The notes beneath the pieces are model-generated. The model was not told the DNA's origin. It made no database searches and saw only the letters and a program-made list of their open reading frames with translations. The position numbers and the translations under genes are program-made. Of a DNA stretch of 64,000 bases, positions 51,503 through 60,735 are shown in pieces; within the stretch, counting starts at the first letter, position 1, and each line of letters begins with the position of its first letter. Source of the stretch: Gp7-AA10 sp035636095 (GTDB taxonomy: Bacteria > Acidobacteriota > Thermoanaerobaculia > Gp7-AA8); the NCBI GenBank assembly GCA_035636095.1, contig DASPZU010000007.1:1-64000 (forward strand), in the 5' to 3' direction.

Positions 51503-53188
51503 TCATTCCTTCGCCCGCTCGACCGCAAAATCCCACGGTGGCACAGCCACCCCCTCCACACACTGCGGAGAATCGCTGAAATTGAAGGCCACCAGAACAT
51601 GGCCACGGCGCACGGTCACGAGGCGACGGGTATCGTCGGCCCACGTCTCCACTTTGCCGAGATCGAGGTCGCGGAATAGCTCGCGCCGAAGTCGAAGCAG
51701 GTCACGATACAGATCGCGCAGAGGACCATCCTCGCGCCAATTGAGCTTCGATCGCCGGAACGTCTCGTGGTCGTGCGGATCGGGGGCCTCACCCACCCAC
51801 TCGAAATCTTCGAATTCCTCGCGCCGCCCGCGACGGACGGCCTCGATGAGACCGGGGTCAGAATGCGACGTGAAATATTGAAATGGCGCGGTCTCGCCGT
51901 ATTCCTCTCCCATGAAAAGCATCGGCAGAAACGGCGACAGAACGACCACCGCCGCCGCGAGCCGCAATTTTTCCGGCGATACCAACGTCGAGAGTCGCTC
52001 GCCATGCATGCGATTGCCGACTTGATCGTGATTCTGTGCGAAAACGACGAACTGAGCACCATCGGTCGTGTTCGGCTTCACGCCGTACTTGCGGCCGCGA
52101 TAGACGGAGTGCTGGCCGACATAGAGATAACCGGTCGACATCACGCGCGCCAGATCGCTGGCAGCGCCGTATCCGATGTAGTAGCCCGCTTTTTCGCCGG
52201 TGAGGAGCGTGTGCAAGGCATGATGCACATCGTCGCTCCACTGCGTATCGAATCCGAGGCCGTACGCGGCCTTCGGCGTGATGACGCGCGGATCATTCAG
52301 ATTGCTCTCCGCGATGGAGTAGGCGGGACGGCCGGCCTGACGCACCGCCGTAGTCAGATCCTGCAGAAACGGCTCGGCGGAATGATCGACGATCGCGTGC
52401 ACGGCGTCGACGCGCAAGGCGTCGACGTGAAACTCGTCGATCCACATCAGCGCGTTGTGAATGAAGAACCATCGGACATCGTCGCTGTGCGCTCCGTCGA
52501 AGTTCAGCGCCTCACCCCACGCCGTCTTGTAGCGGTCGGTGAAGTACGGTCCAAATTCGCGAAGGTAGTTGCCTTCCGGACCGAGGTGGTTGTAGACAGC
52601 GTCGAGGACAACCGCGAGACCGCGTTGGTGCGCAGCGTCGATCAGACGCTTGAGCGCGCGCGGACCGCCGTATGAATTCTGCACGGCGCTGATGTAGGTT
52701 CCGTCATATCCCCAATTGCGATCACCCGGAAATTGCCCAATCGGCATCAGAGCAATCGCGGTAATTCCCAAATTCTCGAGCGCATCGAGGCGCGGAATGA
52801 TGGCGTCGAGCGTTCCTTGCGGCGTAAATGTGCCGACGTGCAGCTCGTAGATGACGAAGTCCTGGAGCGCCAATCCCTTCCAATGCGCGTCGTGCCAGTC
52901 GAACGTCGAATCGACGACTTCCGACGCGCCATGGACGCCCACGGGCTGGAATCGCGACGCCGGATCGGGACGCTGGACGCCGTCGAGCACGTAGTAATAG
53001 CGAGCGCCTTCGCCGGCATCGACTACAGCCTCGTGATAGCCGCCGGCATCCCGCGACATCGCGATTGTGCGCTGGCGCGGCGCAACGATGCGCAGCTCGA
53101 CCCGCTCGCGACTGGGCGACCAGACGCGGAACTCGCACCGGCCGGGCGCGACCACGCGCGCGCCGAGGCTAGGTCGCTTCAGATTCAT
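51503..53188 (-). CDS. treZ: Maltooligosyltrehalose trehalohydrolase
   Basis: 561-residue GH13 enzyme that frees trehalose from maltooligosyltrehalose. An N-terminal beta domain (CEFRVWSPSRERVELRIV), FVIYELHVGTFTPQGT, nucleophile Asp in DALRVDAVHAI, acid Glu in YSIAESNLNDPRV and FAQNHDQVGNR are present. Its start overlaps the glgB 3' end by 20 bases. It works with TreY downstream. Confidence 0.96.
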   Translation of the reverse strand: MNLKRPSLGARVVAPGRCEFRVWSPSRERVELRIVAPRQRTIAMSRDAGGYHEAVVDAGEGARYYYVLDGVQRPDPASRFQPVGVHGASEVVDSTFDWHDAHWKGLALQDFVIYELHVGTFTPQGTLDAIIPRLDALENLGITAIALMPIGQFPGDRNWGYDGTYISAVQNSYGGPRALKRLIDAAHQRGLAVVLDAVYNHLGPEGNYLREFGPYFTDRYKTAWGEALNFDGAHSDDVRWFFIHNALMWIDEFHVDALRVDAVHAIVDHSAEPFLQDLTTAVRQAGRPAYSIAESNLNDPRVITPKAAYGLGFDTQWSDDVHHALHTLLTGEKAGYYIGYGAASDLARVMSTGYLYVGQHSVYRGRKYGVKPNTTDGAQFVVFAQNHDQVGNRMHGERLSTLVSPEKLRLAAAVVVLSPFLPMLFMGEEYGETAPFQYFTSHSDPGLIEAVRRGRREEFEDFEWVGEAPDPHDHETFRRSKLNWREDGPLRDLYRDLLRLRRELFRDLDLGKVETWADDTRRLVTVRRGHVLVAFNFSDSPQCVEGVAVPPWDFAVERAKE

Positions 53189-55223
53189 TGAGGAGGAAGA
53201 CGGCGCCGAGCGGTGGCAGAGTCAGAGTCACCGACCAGCGGCGGCCGTGCAGCGGAATCGGCGCCGCGTCGACGCCTCCCATGTTTCCCTGTCCGCTTCC
53301 GCCGTAGAGCGGCGCATCGCTGTTCAGAATTTCGCGCCAATGGCCGCCGGACGGAACGCCGACTGCGTAGTTGTGCCGTGGCTTGGGGGTGAAGTTCAGC
53401 GCCACCGCCACGATCTGGTCCGGATTGGAGCGCGACTTGCGGATCAGTGAGATCACGCTGTGCTCCGTGTCGCAGCAATCAATCCACTCGAATCCATCGC
53501 CGGAAGTGTCGAGCTCGTGCAGGGCCGGGATATCGCGATAGGTGCGATTGAGGTCCTCGACCCACCGCTGCAGCGTGGCGTGGGAGAGAAAATCGAGCAG
53601 GTTCCAGTCGAGCGCGGTGTCGTGGTTCCACTCGCGCCATTGTCCGAATTCGCCGCCCATGAACAAAAGCTTTTTCCCGGGTTGGGAATACATGTGCGCG
53701 AAAAGCAGACGTAGATTCGCAAACTTCTGCCATTCGTCGCCCGGCATTTTCCCGATCAGCGATCCCTTGCCGTACACGACCTCATCGTGCGACAGCGGCA
53801 ACGCGAAGTTCTCCGTGAAGGCGTACATCATCCGAAAAGTCAGGTCGTTATGATGAAACTTGCGGTGGACCGGATCCTTAGAAAAGTAGCGAAGGGTGTC
53901 GTGCATCCAACCCATGTCCCACTTCAATCCGAATCCGAGACCGCCGATCCAGGTCGGCCGCGACACCATCGGCCAGGCCGTCGACTCCTCGGCGATCACC
54001 TGAACATCGGGATGGACTTTGTAGACGTCTTCATTGAGCCGGCGCAGGAAGGTGATGGCGTCAATGTTCTCGCGGCCGCCATATTCGTTTGGAATCCATT
54101 CGCCGTGCTTGCGCGAATAATCGAGATACAGCATGGATGCAACGGCATCGACGCGCAATCCGTCGGCGTGATACATGTCCAGCCAGTAAAGAGCGCTGCT
54201 GAGCAGGAAGCTGCGCACTTCGTTGCGGCCATAATTGAAGATCAGCGACTGCCAATCGGGATGAAAACCTCTTCTCGGATCGGCGTGCTCATAGAGATGT
54301 GTGCCGTCGAAGTAAGAAAGGCCATGCTGGTCGGTCGGAAAATGCGATGGCACCCAATCGAGAATGACGCCGATCCCGTTCTGGTGCAGAACATCGATCA
54401 TGTGCATCAGGTCCTGCGGCGTGCCATATCGGCTGGTCGGCGCAAAAAACCCGGTGACCTGATATCCCCACGAGCCATAGAAAGGATGCTCCATGACCGG
54501 CATCAGCTCGACATGCGTGAAGTTCATCTTGCGCACGTACTCGGCGAGTGGGCCGGCGAGCTCGCGATAACTGTGAAATCGATTTTCGTCCCACGGCCTG
54601 CGCCACGATCCGAGGTGCAACTCGTAAATCGCGAGGGGCGCTGTTAGGCTATTGCGCGAAGCGCGCGTGCGCATCCACTCGTCGTCGTTCCATTCGTAAT
54701 CGAGGTCCCAGACGATCGACGCTGTATGGGGCGGCGTCTCATTGTGCAGCGCGACCGGATCGGCTTTTTCCACTTCGTAGCCATTGTGCCGGGATCGGAT
54801 GTGGTACTTGTACTTCATCCCCTTGTGCACTTCGGGAATGAACCCTTCCCAGATCCCGGAGGGACCGCGCGACTCGAGAAAATGCGAGCGGTCGTCCCAA
54901 CCGTTCCAGTCGCCGACGACGCTGACCGATTCGGCGTTGGGCGCCCACACCGCGAACATCGTGCCCGCCACGCCGTCGCGCTCCATGGGATGCGATCCGA
55001 GTTTTTCCCAAAGGCGGTTATGACTCCCCTCGTTGAAGAGGTGGTAGTCCCAATCGGAGAGGCGCGTCGCCGGTTGCCGGTTCTCGGTCGTGGGAGCGGT
55101 CGTGATTGCAACGGTGGGGACAATGTCCAGGCCGAGAATCTGATCTTCAGTTTCGACGCCCCGCTGGGCTCGCTTTCGCGCGCTGGGCGGTTGCTCGCTC
55201 CCCTTTTTACTTCGACTCGCCAT
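53169..55223 (-). CDS. glgB: 1,4-alpha-glucan branching enzyme
   Basis: 684-residue GH13 branching enzyme. The first about 55 residues are a basic, variable extension (KKGSEQPPSARKRAQRG) containing a DNA minirepeat-encoded stretch (ENRQPATRL). A CBM48 domain follows (FAVWAPNAESVSVVGDWNGW). Catalysis: Asp in DGLRVDAVASMLY, Glu in VIAEESTAW and Asp in PLSHDEVVYGKGS. ATG 55223 is preferred over 55241 because GCGGAGG lies 5-10 bases before it. First large gene of the glgB-treZ-treY operon, 18 bases after a small lipoprotein. Confidence 0.96.
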   Translation of the reverse strand: MASRSKKGSEQPPSARKRAQRGVETEDQILGLDIVPTVAITTAPTTENRQPATRLSDWDYHLFNEGSHNRLWEKLGSHPMERDGVAGTMFAVWAPNAESVSVVGDWNGWDDRSHFLESRGPSGIWEGFIPEVHKGMKYKYHIRSRHNGYEVEKADPVALHNETPPHTASIVWDLDYEWNDDEWMRTRASRNSLTAPLAIYELHLGSWRRPWDENRFHSYRELAGPLAEYVRKMNFTHVELMPVMEHPFYGSWGYQVTGFFAPTSRYGTPQDLMHMIDVLHQNGIGVILDWVPSHFPTDQHGLSYFDGTHLYEHADPRRGFHPDWQSLIFNYGRNEVRSFLLSSALYWLDMYHADGLRVDAVASMLYLDYSRKHGEWIPNEYGGRENIDAITFLRRLNEDVYKVHPDVQVIAEESTAWPMVSRPTWIGGLGFGLKWDMGWMHDTLRYFSKDPVHRKFHHNDLTFRMMYAFTENFALPLSHDEVVYGKGSLIGKMPGDEWQKFANLRLLFAHMYSQPGKKLLFMGGEFGQWREWNHDTALDWNLLDFLSHATLQRWVEDLNRTYRDIPALHELDTSGDGFEWIDCCDTEHSVISLIRKSRSNPDQIVAVALNFTPKPRHNYAVGVPSGGHWREILNSDAPLYGGSGQGNMGGVDAAPIPLHGRRWSVTLTLPPLGAVFLLNESEAT

Positions 55224-55241
55224 CGTGCCTCCGCGCTTCAC

Positions 55242-55532
55242 TCAGCAAGGCGCGCGCCGCCCGGTGGCGATCACCCGCTCGACGTGGAGCTGCCGTGAGT
55301 ATGAGCCGAGATGACCGTAGTGACCTTCGGGCGAGAGCGTGCCGCGAACGCGGACTGGCCACTGTCCCCAACCGCGGATATTGTCGGCCGCCAACGTCTG
55401 CTGCGCTTCCGGCGAAAAATCGATCCACCACGCTTCGTTCTGGCCGCACGGTTCAAATGCGTCGCGCTCATCGGGGGTACACGCGAAAAGCAGCAGGATC
55501 GCTACAAAGACTCGCACGGAAACTTGTATCAT
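55242..55532 (-). CDS. Small lipoprotein upstream of glgB
   Basis: 96-residue lipoprotein with signal MIQVSVRVFVAILLL and lipobox LFAC (Cys18). The mature part (NEAWWIDFSPEAQQTLAADN, VRVRGTLSPEGHYGHLGSY) has no recognised domain. It is in the same direction as glgB with 18 bases between them, so it shares the transcript. Divergent from the exported protein at 55567, 34 bases away. Function unknown. Confidence 0.7.
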   Translation of the reverse strand: MIQVSVRVFVAILLLFACTPDERDAFEPCGQNEAWWIDFSPEAQQTLAADNIRGWGQWPVRVRGTLSPEGHYGHLGSYSRQLHVERVIATGRRAPC

Positions 55533-55566
55533 CCGCCCCCGGACTCATTCCAACAAGGAGAAATCG

Positions 55567-56382
55567 ATGCGAAAAGCGCTGATGATCATGATCTCGCTGC
55601 TCGCGCTCCCTCTGTGCGCGCAGACCGCGGACGAGATCGTCTCGAAATACATCAAGACCATCGGCGGCAAGGACAAAATCGAGGCCGTGAAGACTTACCG
55701 CCGCAGCGGCAAATTCACCGGCGGCGGCGGATTCGAAGCGCGCATCGTGGAAGAGAGGAAGCGCCCCAACATGATCCGTCAGGAGTACCTGCTTCAGGGC
55801 ATGACGGGCGTGACGGCTTACGACGGCAGCAAGGGATGGAAGATCGACCCGTTTGAAGGGAAGAAAGACGCCGAGCCGCTGGGCGAAGCGGAGTTGAAGC
55901 GAATCGTCGATGACTCCGACTTCGAAGGACCGCTGGTCAACTATCAGGCCAAAGGAAACAAAGTCGAATACGTCGGCACCGAGCCGGTCGAAGGGACCGA
56001 TGCCTACAAGCTCAAAGTGACGCTGAAGAACGGCGACATCTTCTACTACTACATGGACACCGACTACTACGTGCCGATCAAAATCGACACCAGGCGATTC
56101 GTCCGCGGCGAGGAGCGCGAATTCGAGACCTCCCTCGGCGACTACAAGGAAGTCGGCGGCTGGTATCAACCCTATGCGTTCGAGACCAACGCCAAGGGCA
56201 GCCCCAACAAGCAGAAAATCACGATCGAAAAAATCGAATTGAACGTGCCCCTCGATGACGCTCTGTTCGTCGAGCCGCCACTGAAGGGTAAGACGCCAGC
56301 GCCGGCGCCGCATGGTGGAACGCCGGCGACCTCGCCGGCCGCCGCTGTGGTCAGCGGCGCCCCACTCGGAGGCTCGCGATGA
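55567..56382 (+). CDS. Exported LolA-like outer-membrane lipoprotein-sorting-type protein
   Basis: 271-residue exported protein with signal MRKALMIMISLLALPLCAQ. The mature domain (ADEIVSKYIKTIGGKDKIEA, VYKLKV-type strands, DTDYYVPIKIDTRRFVRGEE) resembles the LolA/LppX-like exported proteins abundant in Acidobacteria. ATG 55567 follows an AAGGAG box. The last about 30 residues are Pro/Ala/Gly-rich and partly encoded by a repeat (56315-56340). The stop overlaps the sortilin-like gene (ATGA). Confidence 0.8.
   Translation: MRKALMIMISLLALPLCAQTADEIVSKYIKTIGGKDKIEAVKTYRRSGKFTGGGGFEARIVEERKRPNMIRQEYLLQGMTGVTAYDGSKGWKIDPFEGKKDAEPLGEAELKRIVDDSDFEGPLVNYQAKGNKVEYVGTEPVEGTDAYKLKVTLKNGDIFYYYMDTDYYVPIKIDTRRFVRGEEREFETSLGDYKEVGGWYQPYAFETNAKGSPNKQKITIEKIELNVPLDDALFVEPPLKGKTPAPAPHGGTPATSPAAAVVSGAPLGGSR
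56315..56340 (+). repeat. CGCCGGCGACC-type repeat in a coding sequence
   Basis: GTGGAACGCCGGCGACCTCG followed by CCGGCC. It matches the reverse complement of 43392-43416 at 24 of 26 positions. It encodes GGTPATSPA of the low-complexity tail. Immediately downstream is a palindrome, GCCGCTGTGGTCAGCGGC. Confidence 0.7.
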
Positions 56383-59300
56383 AAACAGCACCATTGATCA
56401 TCACTATTTTTGCCACGGCTGCCCTGGCGCAGACCCCGGTCAGAGTCGATTCCGACACAATTTCGGGCCTCGGCGCGCGCAACATCGGATCGGCCGCCAT
56501 GAGCGGCCGTATCGCAGCCATCGATGCCGTTTGGGAAGGTCCGCGGCTCACGGTTTACATCGGATCGGCGAGCGGCGGCGTGTGGAAATCGCAGAACAGC
56601 GGAACGACGTTCAAACCGGTCTTCGATAAGCAGCCGGTACAGTCGATCGGGGCCGTGACCGTCGATCCCAAAAATCCCAGGGTGGTGTGGGTCGGCACGG
56701 GCGAGGCGTGGACGCGCAACAGCACATCCATCGGCGACGGCGTGTACAAATCGACAGACGGTGGCGAGAACTGGACCAACCTAGGGCTCAGGGAGTCGGA
56801 GCGCATCGCGAAAATCCTCGTCGATCCGACCGATACCAACACGGTCTTCGTGTGCGTGCCGGGAAAATTGTGGAGCGACAGCGCCGATCGCGGCGTCTAC
56901 AAGACCACCGACGGCGGCAAGACGTGGAACCAGGTTCTGAAAGGATCGAATCTCTCCACCGGCTGCTCGATGATGTCGATGGATAAGTCGAATCCAAAGA
57001 CACTCTATGCCGGCCTGTGGGATTTCCGCCGCAGAGGGTGGACATTCCGATCGGGCGGCGAAGGCTCCAATGCACCGAGCGGCAGCGGTCTTTACAAGTC
57101 CGCCGATGGCGGCGCGACCTGGAACGAGATCTCGAGCGCGCAAGGCCTGCCCACCAAGCCGTGGGGCCGCGTGGCGGTGACGATTGCGCAGTCGAAGCCG
57201 AGCGTCGTCTACGCATTCGTCGAAGCGGAGCCGCCGAAAAATGCGCTCTATCGCTCTGATGACGCCGGCGCGTCCTGGCAGAAGCTCGATCGCAGCCAGG
57301 CCATGATCTGGCGGCCTTTTTACTTCGCGAACCTAATCGTCGACCCGAAAAACGAAAACAAAATCTACAAGCCGGATGGTCCGCTCATCGCCAGTAACGA
57401 CGGCGGTAAGAGCTTCAGCGTCATCACCGGCGGTGCACACGGCGACTTCCATGACGTCTGGATCGATCCGTCCAATACCGAGCACATCATTACCGGGGAC
57501 GACGGCGGCGTCTGGTACTCGTTCGACTCCGGAAATCGGTGGTGGAAGGGCGACAACCTGCCGGTCTCGCAGTTCTACCACGTCAGCGTCGACATGGACC
57601 GCCCTTACCACGTCTATGGCGGCTTGCAGGACAACAGCTCATGGGTCGGCGATTCGCAATACCCCGGCGGCATTACAAACGACCGCTGGGAAAACATGTA
57701 CGGCGGCGACGGCTTCTGGATGTTCGTCGATACATCCGATCCCGACTACATCTATTCCGAAGCACAAGGCGGCGAGATCGGACGCACAAACCGCAAGACA
57801 CACGAGTCGCGAAGCCTGAAGCCGCTGCCGCAATACAAGGAAGGGAAGCAGCGATTCAACTGGAACAGTCCGATTCATATGAGCCCGACGCAAAAAGGCG
57901 TCGTTTACATCGGATCGCAGTTCCTCTATCGCTCGCGCGATCACGGCGAAACATGGGACCGCATCTCGCCCGATCTGACCACCAACGATCCGGAAAAGCA
58001 GAAACAGGAACAGTCGGGCGGCGTGACGGTCGACAATTCGTCGGCCGAGATGCACTGCACGATCTACGCGATCGCGGAATCGCCGAAGAATTCGAGCGTC
58101 ATCTGGGCCGGCACGGACGATGGCAACGTCAATGTCACCCGCGACGGCGGCAAGACGTGGACGAATGTTGTTGCGAATGTTCCGGGCCTCGCGAAGAACG
58201 CGTGGGTCTCCTACATCGATGCCGGTCACTTCGACGAAGGCACGGCGTACGCGACATTTGATCTCCACACATTCGGCGACATGCGGCCCTATGCGTACAA
58301 GACGACCGACTTCGGCAAGACGTGGTCGCCCCTGGTGGCATCCGATGTTCCCATCCGCGGGTACGCCCACGTCATCCGCGAAGATCTCATCAATCAGAAT
58401 CTTCTCTTCCTGGGGACGGAATTGGGATTGTGGATATCGGTCGACGGCGGCAAGCAGTGGGCACAGTACAAAGGCGGCGACATGCCGAATGCCGCCGTGC
58501 GCGATCTGCAAATCCATCCTCGCGACAACGACCTCGTCATCGCGACGCATGGCCGAGGGATCTGGATTGTGGACGACATCACGGCACTGCGCGCGCTCTC
58601 GTCCGACACACTCACCAAGGAAGCGGTGTTTCTACAGTTCACGCCGGCCGTCGAGCGAGTCCCGGCTCAGGGCGGATGGGTCAACGGCGACGCAAAGTTC
58701 GAGGGACCCAATCCTCCAGGCGACGCGGTCATCACGTATTACCAGAAAAAGCGGCACATCTTCGGCGACCTGACCATGGAGGTCTTCGGCCCCGATGGCA
58801 AGTCCCTCGGCACAATTCCCACCAGCAAACGCCGAGGATTGAGCCGCGTGACCTGGTCGATGCGCCTCAAACCGCCGCGCGTTCCGACGGCCGCCACTGC
58901 GATGTTCGGCGCGAACTTCGGTCCACGAGTGCTTCCCAGCGCGTACACCGTGAAGATGACGAAGGACAAGAACGTCTACACCACACAATTGCGGCTGGTG
59001 GCCGATCCGCGCACGACCGCGACTGCCGATGATCTCCGCACGCAATTCGACTTGTCGATGAAGCTGTACGACCTGCTCAACAACATGACTTACGCCGTCG
59101 ATCGCATCAACGGCGTGCGCATGGCGCTCGATGATCGCGCCGCGAAGCTTCCGACTAACGATGCCGTCGCAAAGCGCCTGCGGACCGCGTCGGCGCAGGT
59201 CGATGAGCTCCGCAGGAAAATCGTGGCCACCAAAGAGGGCGGCATGATCACCGGCGAAGAACGTCTCCGCGAAAACCTCGGCGATCTGTACAGCAGCGTC

Positions 59301-59504
59301 ATTTTCTACCAGGGGCGCCCGACGCAGATGCAGCAGATGCGGACCGATGCCTTGACGCGCGAGCTCGACGACGTCGTAAAAGACTTCGACGCCTGGAGCA
59401 CGAAGGAGCTGGCTCGGATCAACGCCGATCTCGCAAAGAAGAAACTGGCTGTCATTCAGCCCCTGACGCGCGAGCAGTGGGAAAAACCGGCGGCCGCGGA
59501 ATAA
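56379..59504 (+). CDS. Secreted VPS10/sortilin-type BNR-repeat protein
   Basis: 1,041-residue exported protein. A signal peptide (MKTAPLIITIFATAALA) precedes a beta-propeller of BNR/Asp-box repeats (GVWKSQNSGTTFKPV, GVYKSTDGGENWTNLGL, GVYKTTDGGKTWNQVL, YRSRDHGETWDRIS and others) to about residue 720. A Fn3-like domain and a helical C-terminus follow (about 930-1040). Proteins of this type are annotated as glycosyl hydrolases or sortilins and occur in many paralogues in Acidobacteria and Gemmatimonadetes; catalytic activity is unproven. Co-transcribed with the LolA-like protein. Confidence 0.88.
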   Translation: MKTAPLIITIFATAALAQTPVRVDSDTISGLGARNIGSAAMSGRIAAIDAVWEGPRLTVYIGSASGGVWKSQNSGTTFKPVFDKQPVQSIGAVTVDPKNPRVVWVGTGEAWTRNSTSIGDGVYKSTDGGENWTNLGLRESERIAKILVDPTDTNTVFVCVPGKLWSDSADRGVYKTTDGGKTWNQVLKGSNLSTGCSMMSMDKSNPKTLYAGLWDFRRRGWTFRSGGEGSNAPSGSGLYKSADGGATWNEISSAQGLPTKPWGRVAVTIAQSKPSVVYAFVEAEPPKNALYRSDDAGASWQKLDRSQAMIWRPFYFANLIVDPKNENKIYKPDGPLIASNDGGKSFSVITGGAHGDFHDVWIDPSNTEHIITGDDGGVWYSFDSGNRWWKGDNLPVSQFYHVSVDMDRPYHVYGGLQDNSSWVGDSQYPGGITNDRWENMYGGDGFWMFVDTSDPDYIYSEAQGGEIGRTNRKTHESRSLKPLPQYKEGKQRFNWNSPIHMSPTQKGVVYIGSQFLYRSRDHGETWDRISPDLTTNDPEKQKQEQSGGVTVDNSSAEMHCTIYAIAESPKNSSVIWAGTDDGNVNVTRDGGKTWTNVVANVPGLAKNAWVSYIDAGHFDEGTAYATFDLHTFGDMRPYAYKTTDFGKTWSPLVASDVPIRGYAHVIREDLINQNLLFLGTELGLWISVDGGKQWAQYKGGDMPNAAVRDLQIHPRDNDLVIATHGRGIWIVDDITALRALSSDTLTKEAVFLQFTPAVERVPAQGGWVNGDAKFEGPNPPGDAVITYYQKKRHIFGDLTMEVFGPDGKSLGTIPTSKRRGLSRVTWSMRLKPPRVPTAATAMFGANFGPRVLPSAYTVKMTKDKNVYTTQLRLVADPRTTATADDLRTQFDLSMKLYDLLNNMTYAVDRINGVRMALDDRAAKLPTNDAVAKRLRTASAQVDELRRKIVATKEGGMITGEERLRENLGDLYSSVIFYQGRPTQMQQMRTDALTRELDDVVKDFDAWSTKELARINADLAKKKLAVIQPLTREQWEKPAAAE

Positions 59505-59812
59505 CCTTCGATGACGTACGGCGTCTGGCCGCCGCGCTGCCGCGCGCGGTGGAGGGGACCTCGTACGGCACGCCTGCCTTTCACATCGGCAAAAAATTCT
59601 GGCTGCGGATGAAGGAGGACGGCGTCACGCTCGTCCTCCGGATCAGCTTCGACGAGCGCGAAATTCTGATGCAGGCCAAGCCGCAGACATTCTTCATCAC
59701 CGATCACTACCGCGACTATCCGGCGATATTGATTCGCCTCTCAAAAATCAGCGAGGGCGAAATGAAGGACCTGCTTACGCGATCGTACGAATTTACGTCG
59801 AGGCGTAAATGA
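59477..59812 (+). CDS. MmcQ/YjbR-family protein
   Basis: 111-residue protein of the MmcQ/YjbR (CyaY-like fold) family: FDDVRRLAAALPRAVEGTSYGTPAFHIGKKFW is the typical beginning, and LLTRSYEFTSRR the end. The start is GTG 59477, overlapping the sortilin-like gene by 28 bases. DNA binding has been proposed for the family, without a defined function. It ends exactly where the convergent VOC gene ends. Confidence 0.85.
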   Translation: MGKTGGRGITFDDVRRLAAALPRAVEGTSYGTPAFHIGKKFWLRMKEDGVTLVLRISFDEREILMQAKPQTFFITDHYRDYPAILIRLSKISEGEMKDLLTRSYEFTSRRK

Positions 59813-60238
59813 TCACTTCGACTTCGGCCGCACGGACATCTTCGGCAACGGTTGCAGAATGCTGGCGCGGTTGCCTTCGGTGTCGTAGAACGAGACGTAC
59901 TGTCCGATGCCGGGAATCTCCATCGGTTCGCCCAGGACTTTGCCGCCTGCCTGGGTGACCTTGTTGATCGACTCTTTAATGCTATCGACCGCGATCACCA
60001 CCGCCGGATATTGAGCCGGCCAATCGTCTTTCTTCGGATAGAAGCCGCCGTTGATCGCGCCGGGCTTCTTGGGACCGTTCTCATCAGTCTCAGTCGTCGT
60101 CACAACGACGTAGTCGCCCATGTCAGGCCCAAGCATTTGAGTCTGCCAGCCAAACGCTTTTGAATAAAAACTCGCAATGCGTTTCCGATCGGTGGCTGGC
60201 ATTTCGAAATGGACTACCGGATTCATCTGATTGCTCAT
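59813..60238 (-). CDS. VOC-family (glyoxalase-like) protein
   Basis: 141-residue protein of two beta-alpha-beta-beta-beta modules: VVHFEMPATDRKRIASFYSK at the start and YVSFYDTEGNRASILQP at the end. Metal-ligand-type residues (H10, E-containing strands) are in the positions used by the vicinal oxygen chelate family. GGAGG six bases before the ATG supports the start. Substrate unknown. Confidence 0.9.
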   Translation of the reverse strand: MSNQMNPVVHFEMPATDRKRIASFYSKAFGWQTQMLGPDMGDYVVVTTTETDENGPKKPGAINGGFYPKKDDWPAQYPAVVIAVDSIKESINKVTQAGGKVLGEPMEIPGIGQYVSFYDTEGNRASILQPLPKMSVRPKSK

Positions 60239-60286
60239 TGCGTCCTCCTAAACGGTCAGAGCTTGCAGAAACGGCGCCGCTCCGGG

Positions 60287-60721
60287 CTAAGGGCTCAGTT
60301 TGCCGAAGCGCCGTTCGACAATCTGTTTCAGATATTGCTGCTTGGTGCGAACGAACCATCGCATGTGATGCTTCAAAAGAAATCCGAACGGCGCGTCCCA
60401 ATCGAGGACGTCACGCATGAGCGTGCCGCCGCCGTGCGGATGAAACTCATGAACGTGACGCAGGCGCTTGAACGCGCCGCGGACCATTTCATCGACGAAG
60501 AGGCGGGGGCGATCGATTGCAACGATCCTGGCCGTGAATCGTTGACGCAATCCGAAATGCCGCCCTTCGAACGTCACCATCTCGCCCAGTTGCAGTACCC
60601 CTGAAGTGCGTCCGGGCTCGACCACCCGCTCGCCTGAAAATGCGGCGCTCTCGGAATGGGCATCGACATCGAGCGCGAGATCAAAACAAACCTCGGCCGG
60701 CGCGTTGATGAGTGTCTCCAC
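60287..60721 (-). CDS. SRPBCC-family protein
   Basis: 144-residue START/SRPBCC-like domain starting at GTG 60721: ETLINAPAEVCFDLALDVD is the typical first strand, and GGTLMRDVLDWDAPFGFLL the later strands. Such proteins bind hydrophobic ligands or act as cyclases. The gene is 14 bases after the membrane SRPBCC gene, so they form an operon with the TreS fusion upstream. Function unknown. Confidence 0.82.
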   Translation of the reverse strand: METLINAPAEVCFDLALDVDAHSESAAFSGERVVEPGRTSGVLQLGEMVTFEGRHFGLRQRFTARIVAIDRPRLFVDEMVRGAFKRLRHVHEFHPHGGGTLMRDVLDWDAPFGFLLKHHMRWFVRTKQQYLKQIVERRFGKLSP

Positions 60722-60735
60722 AGTGATGGTGGTGG

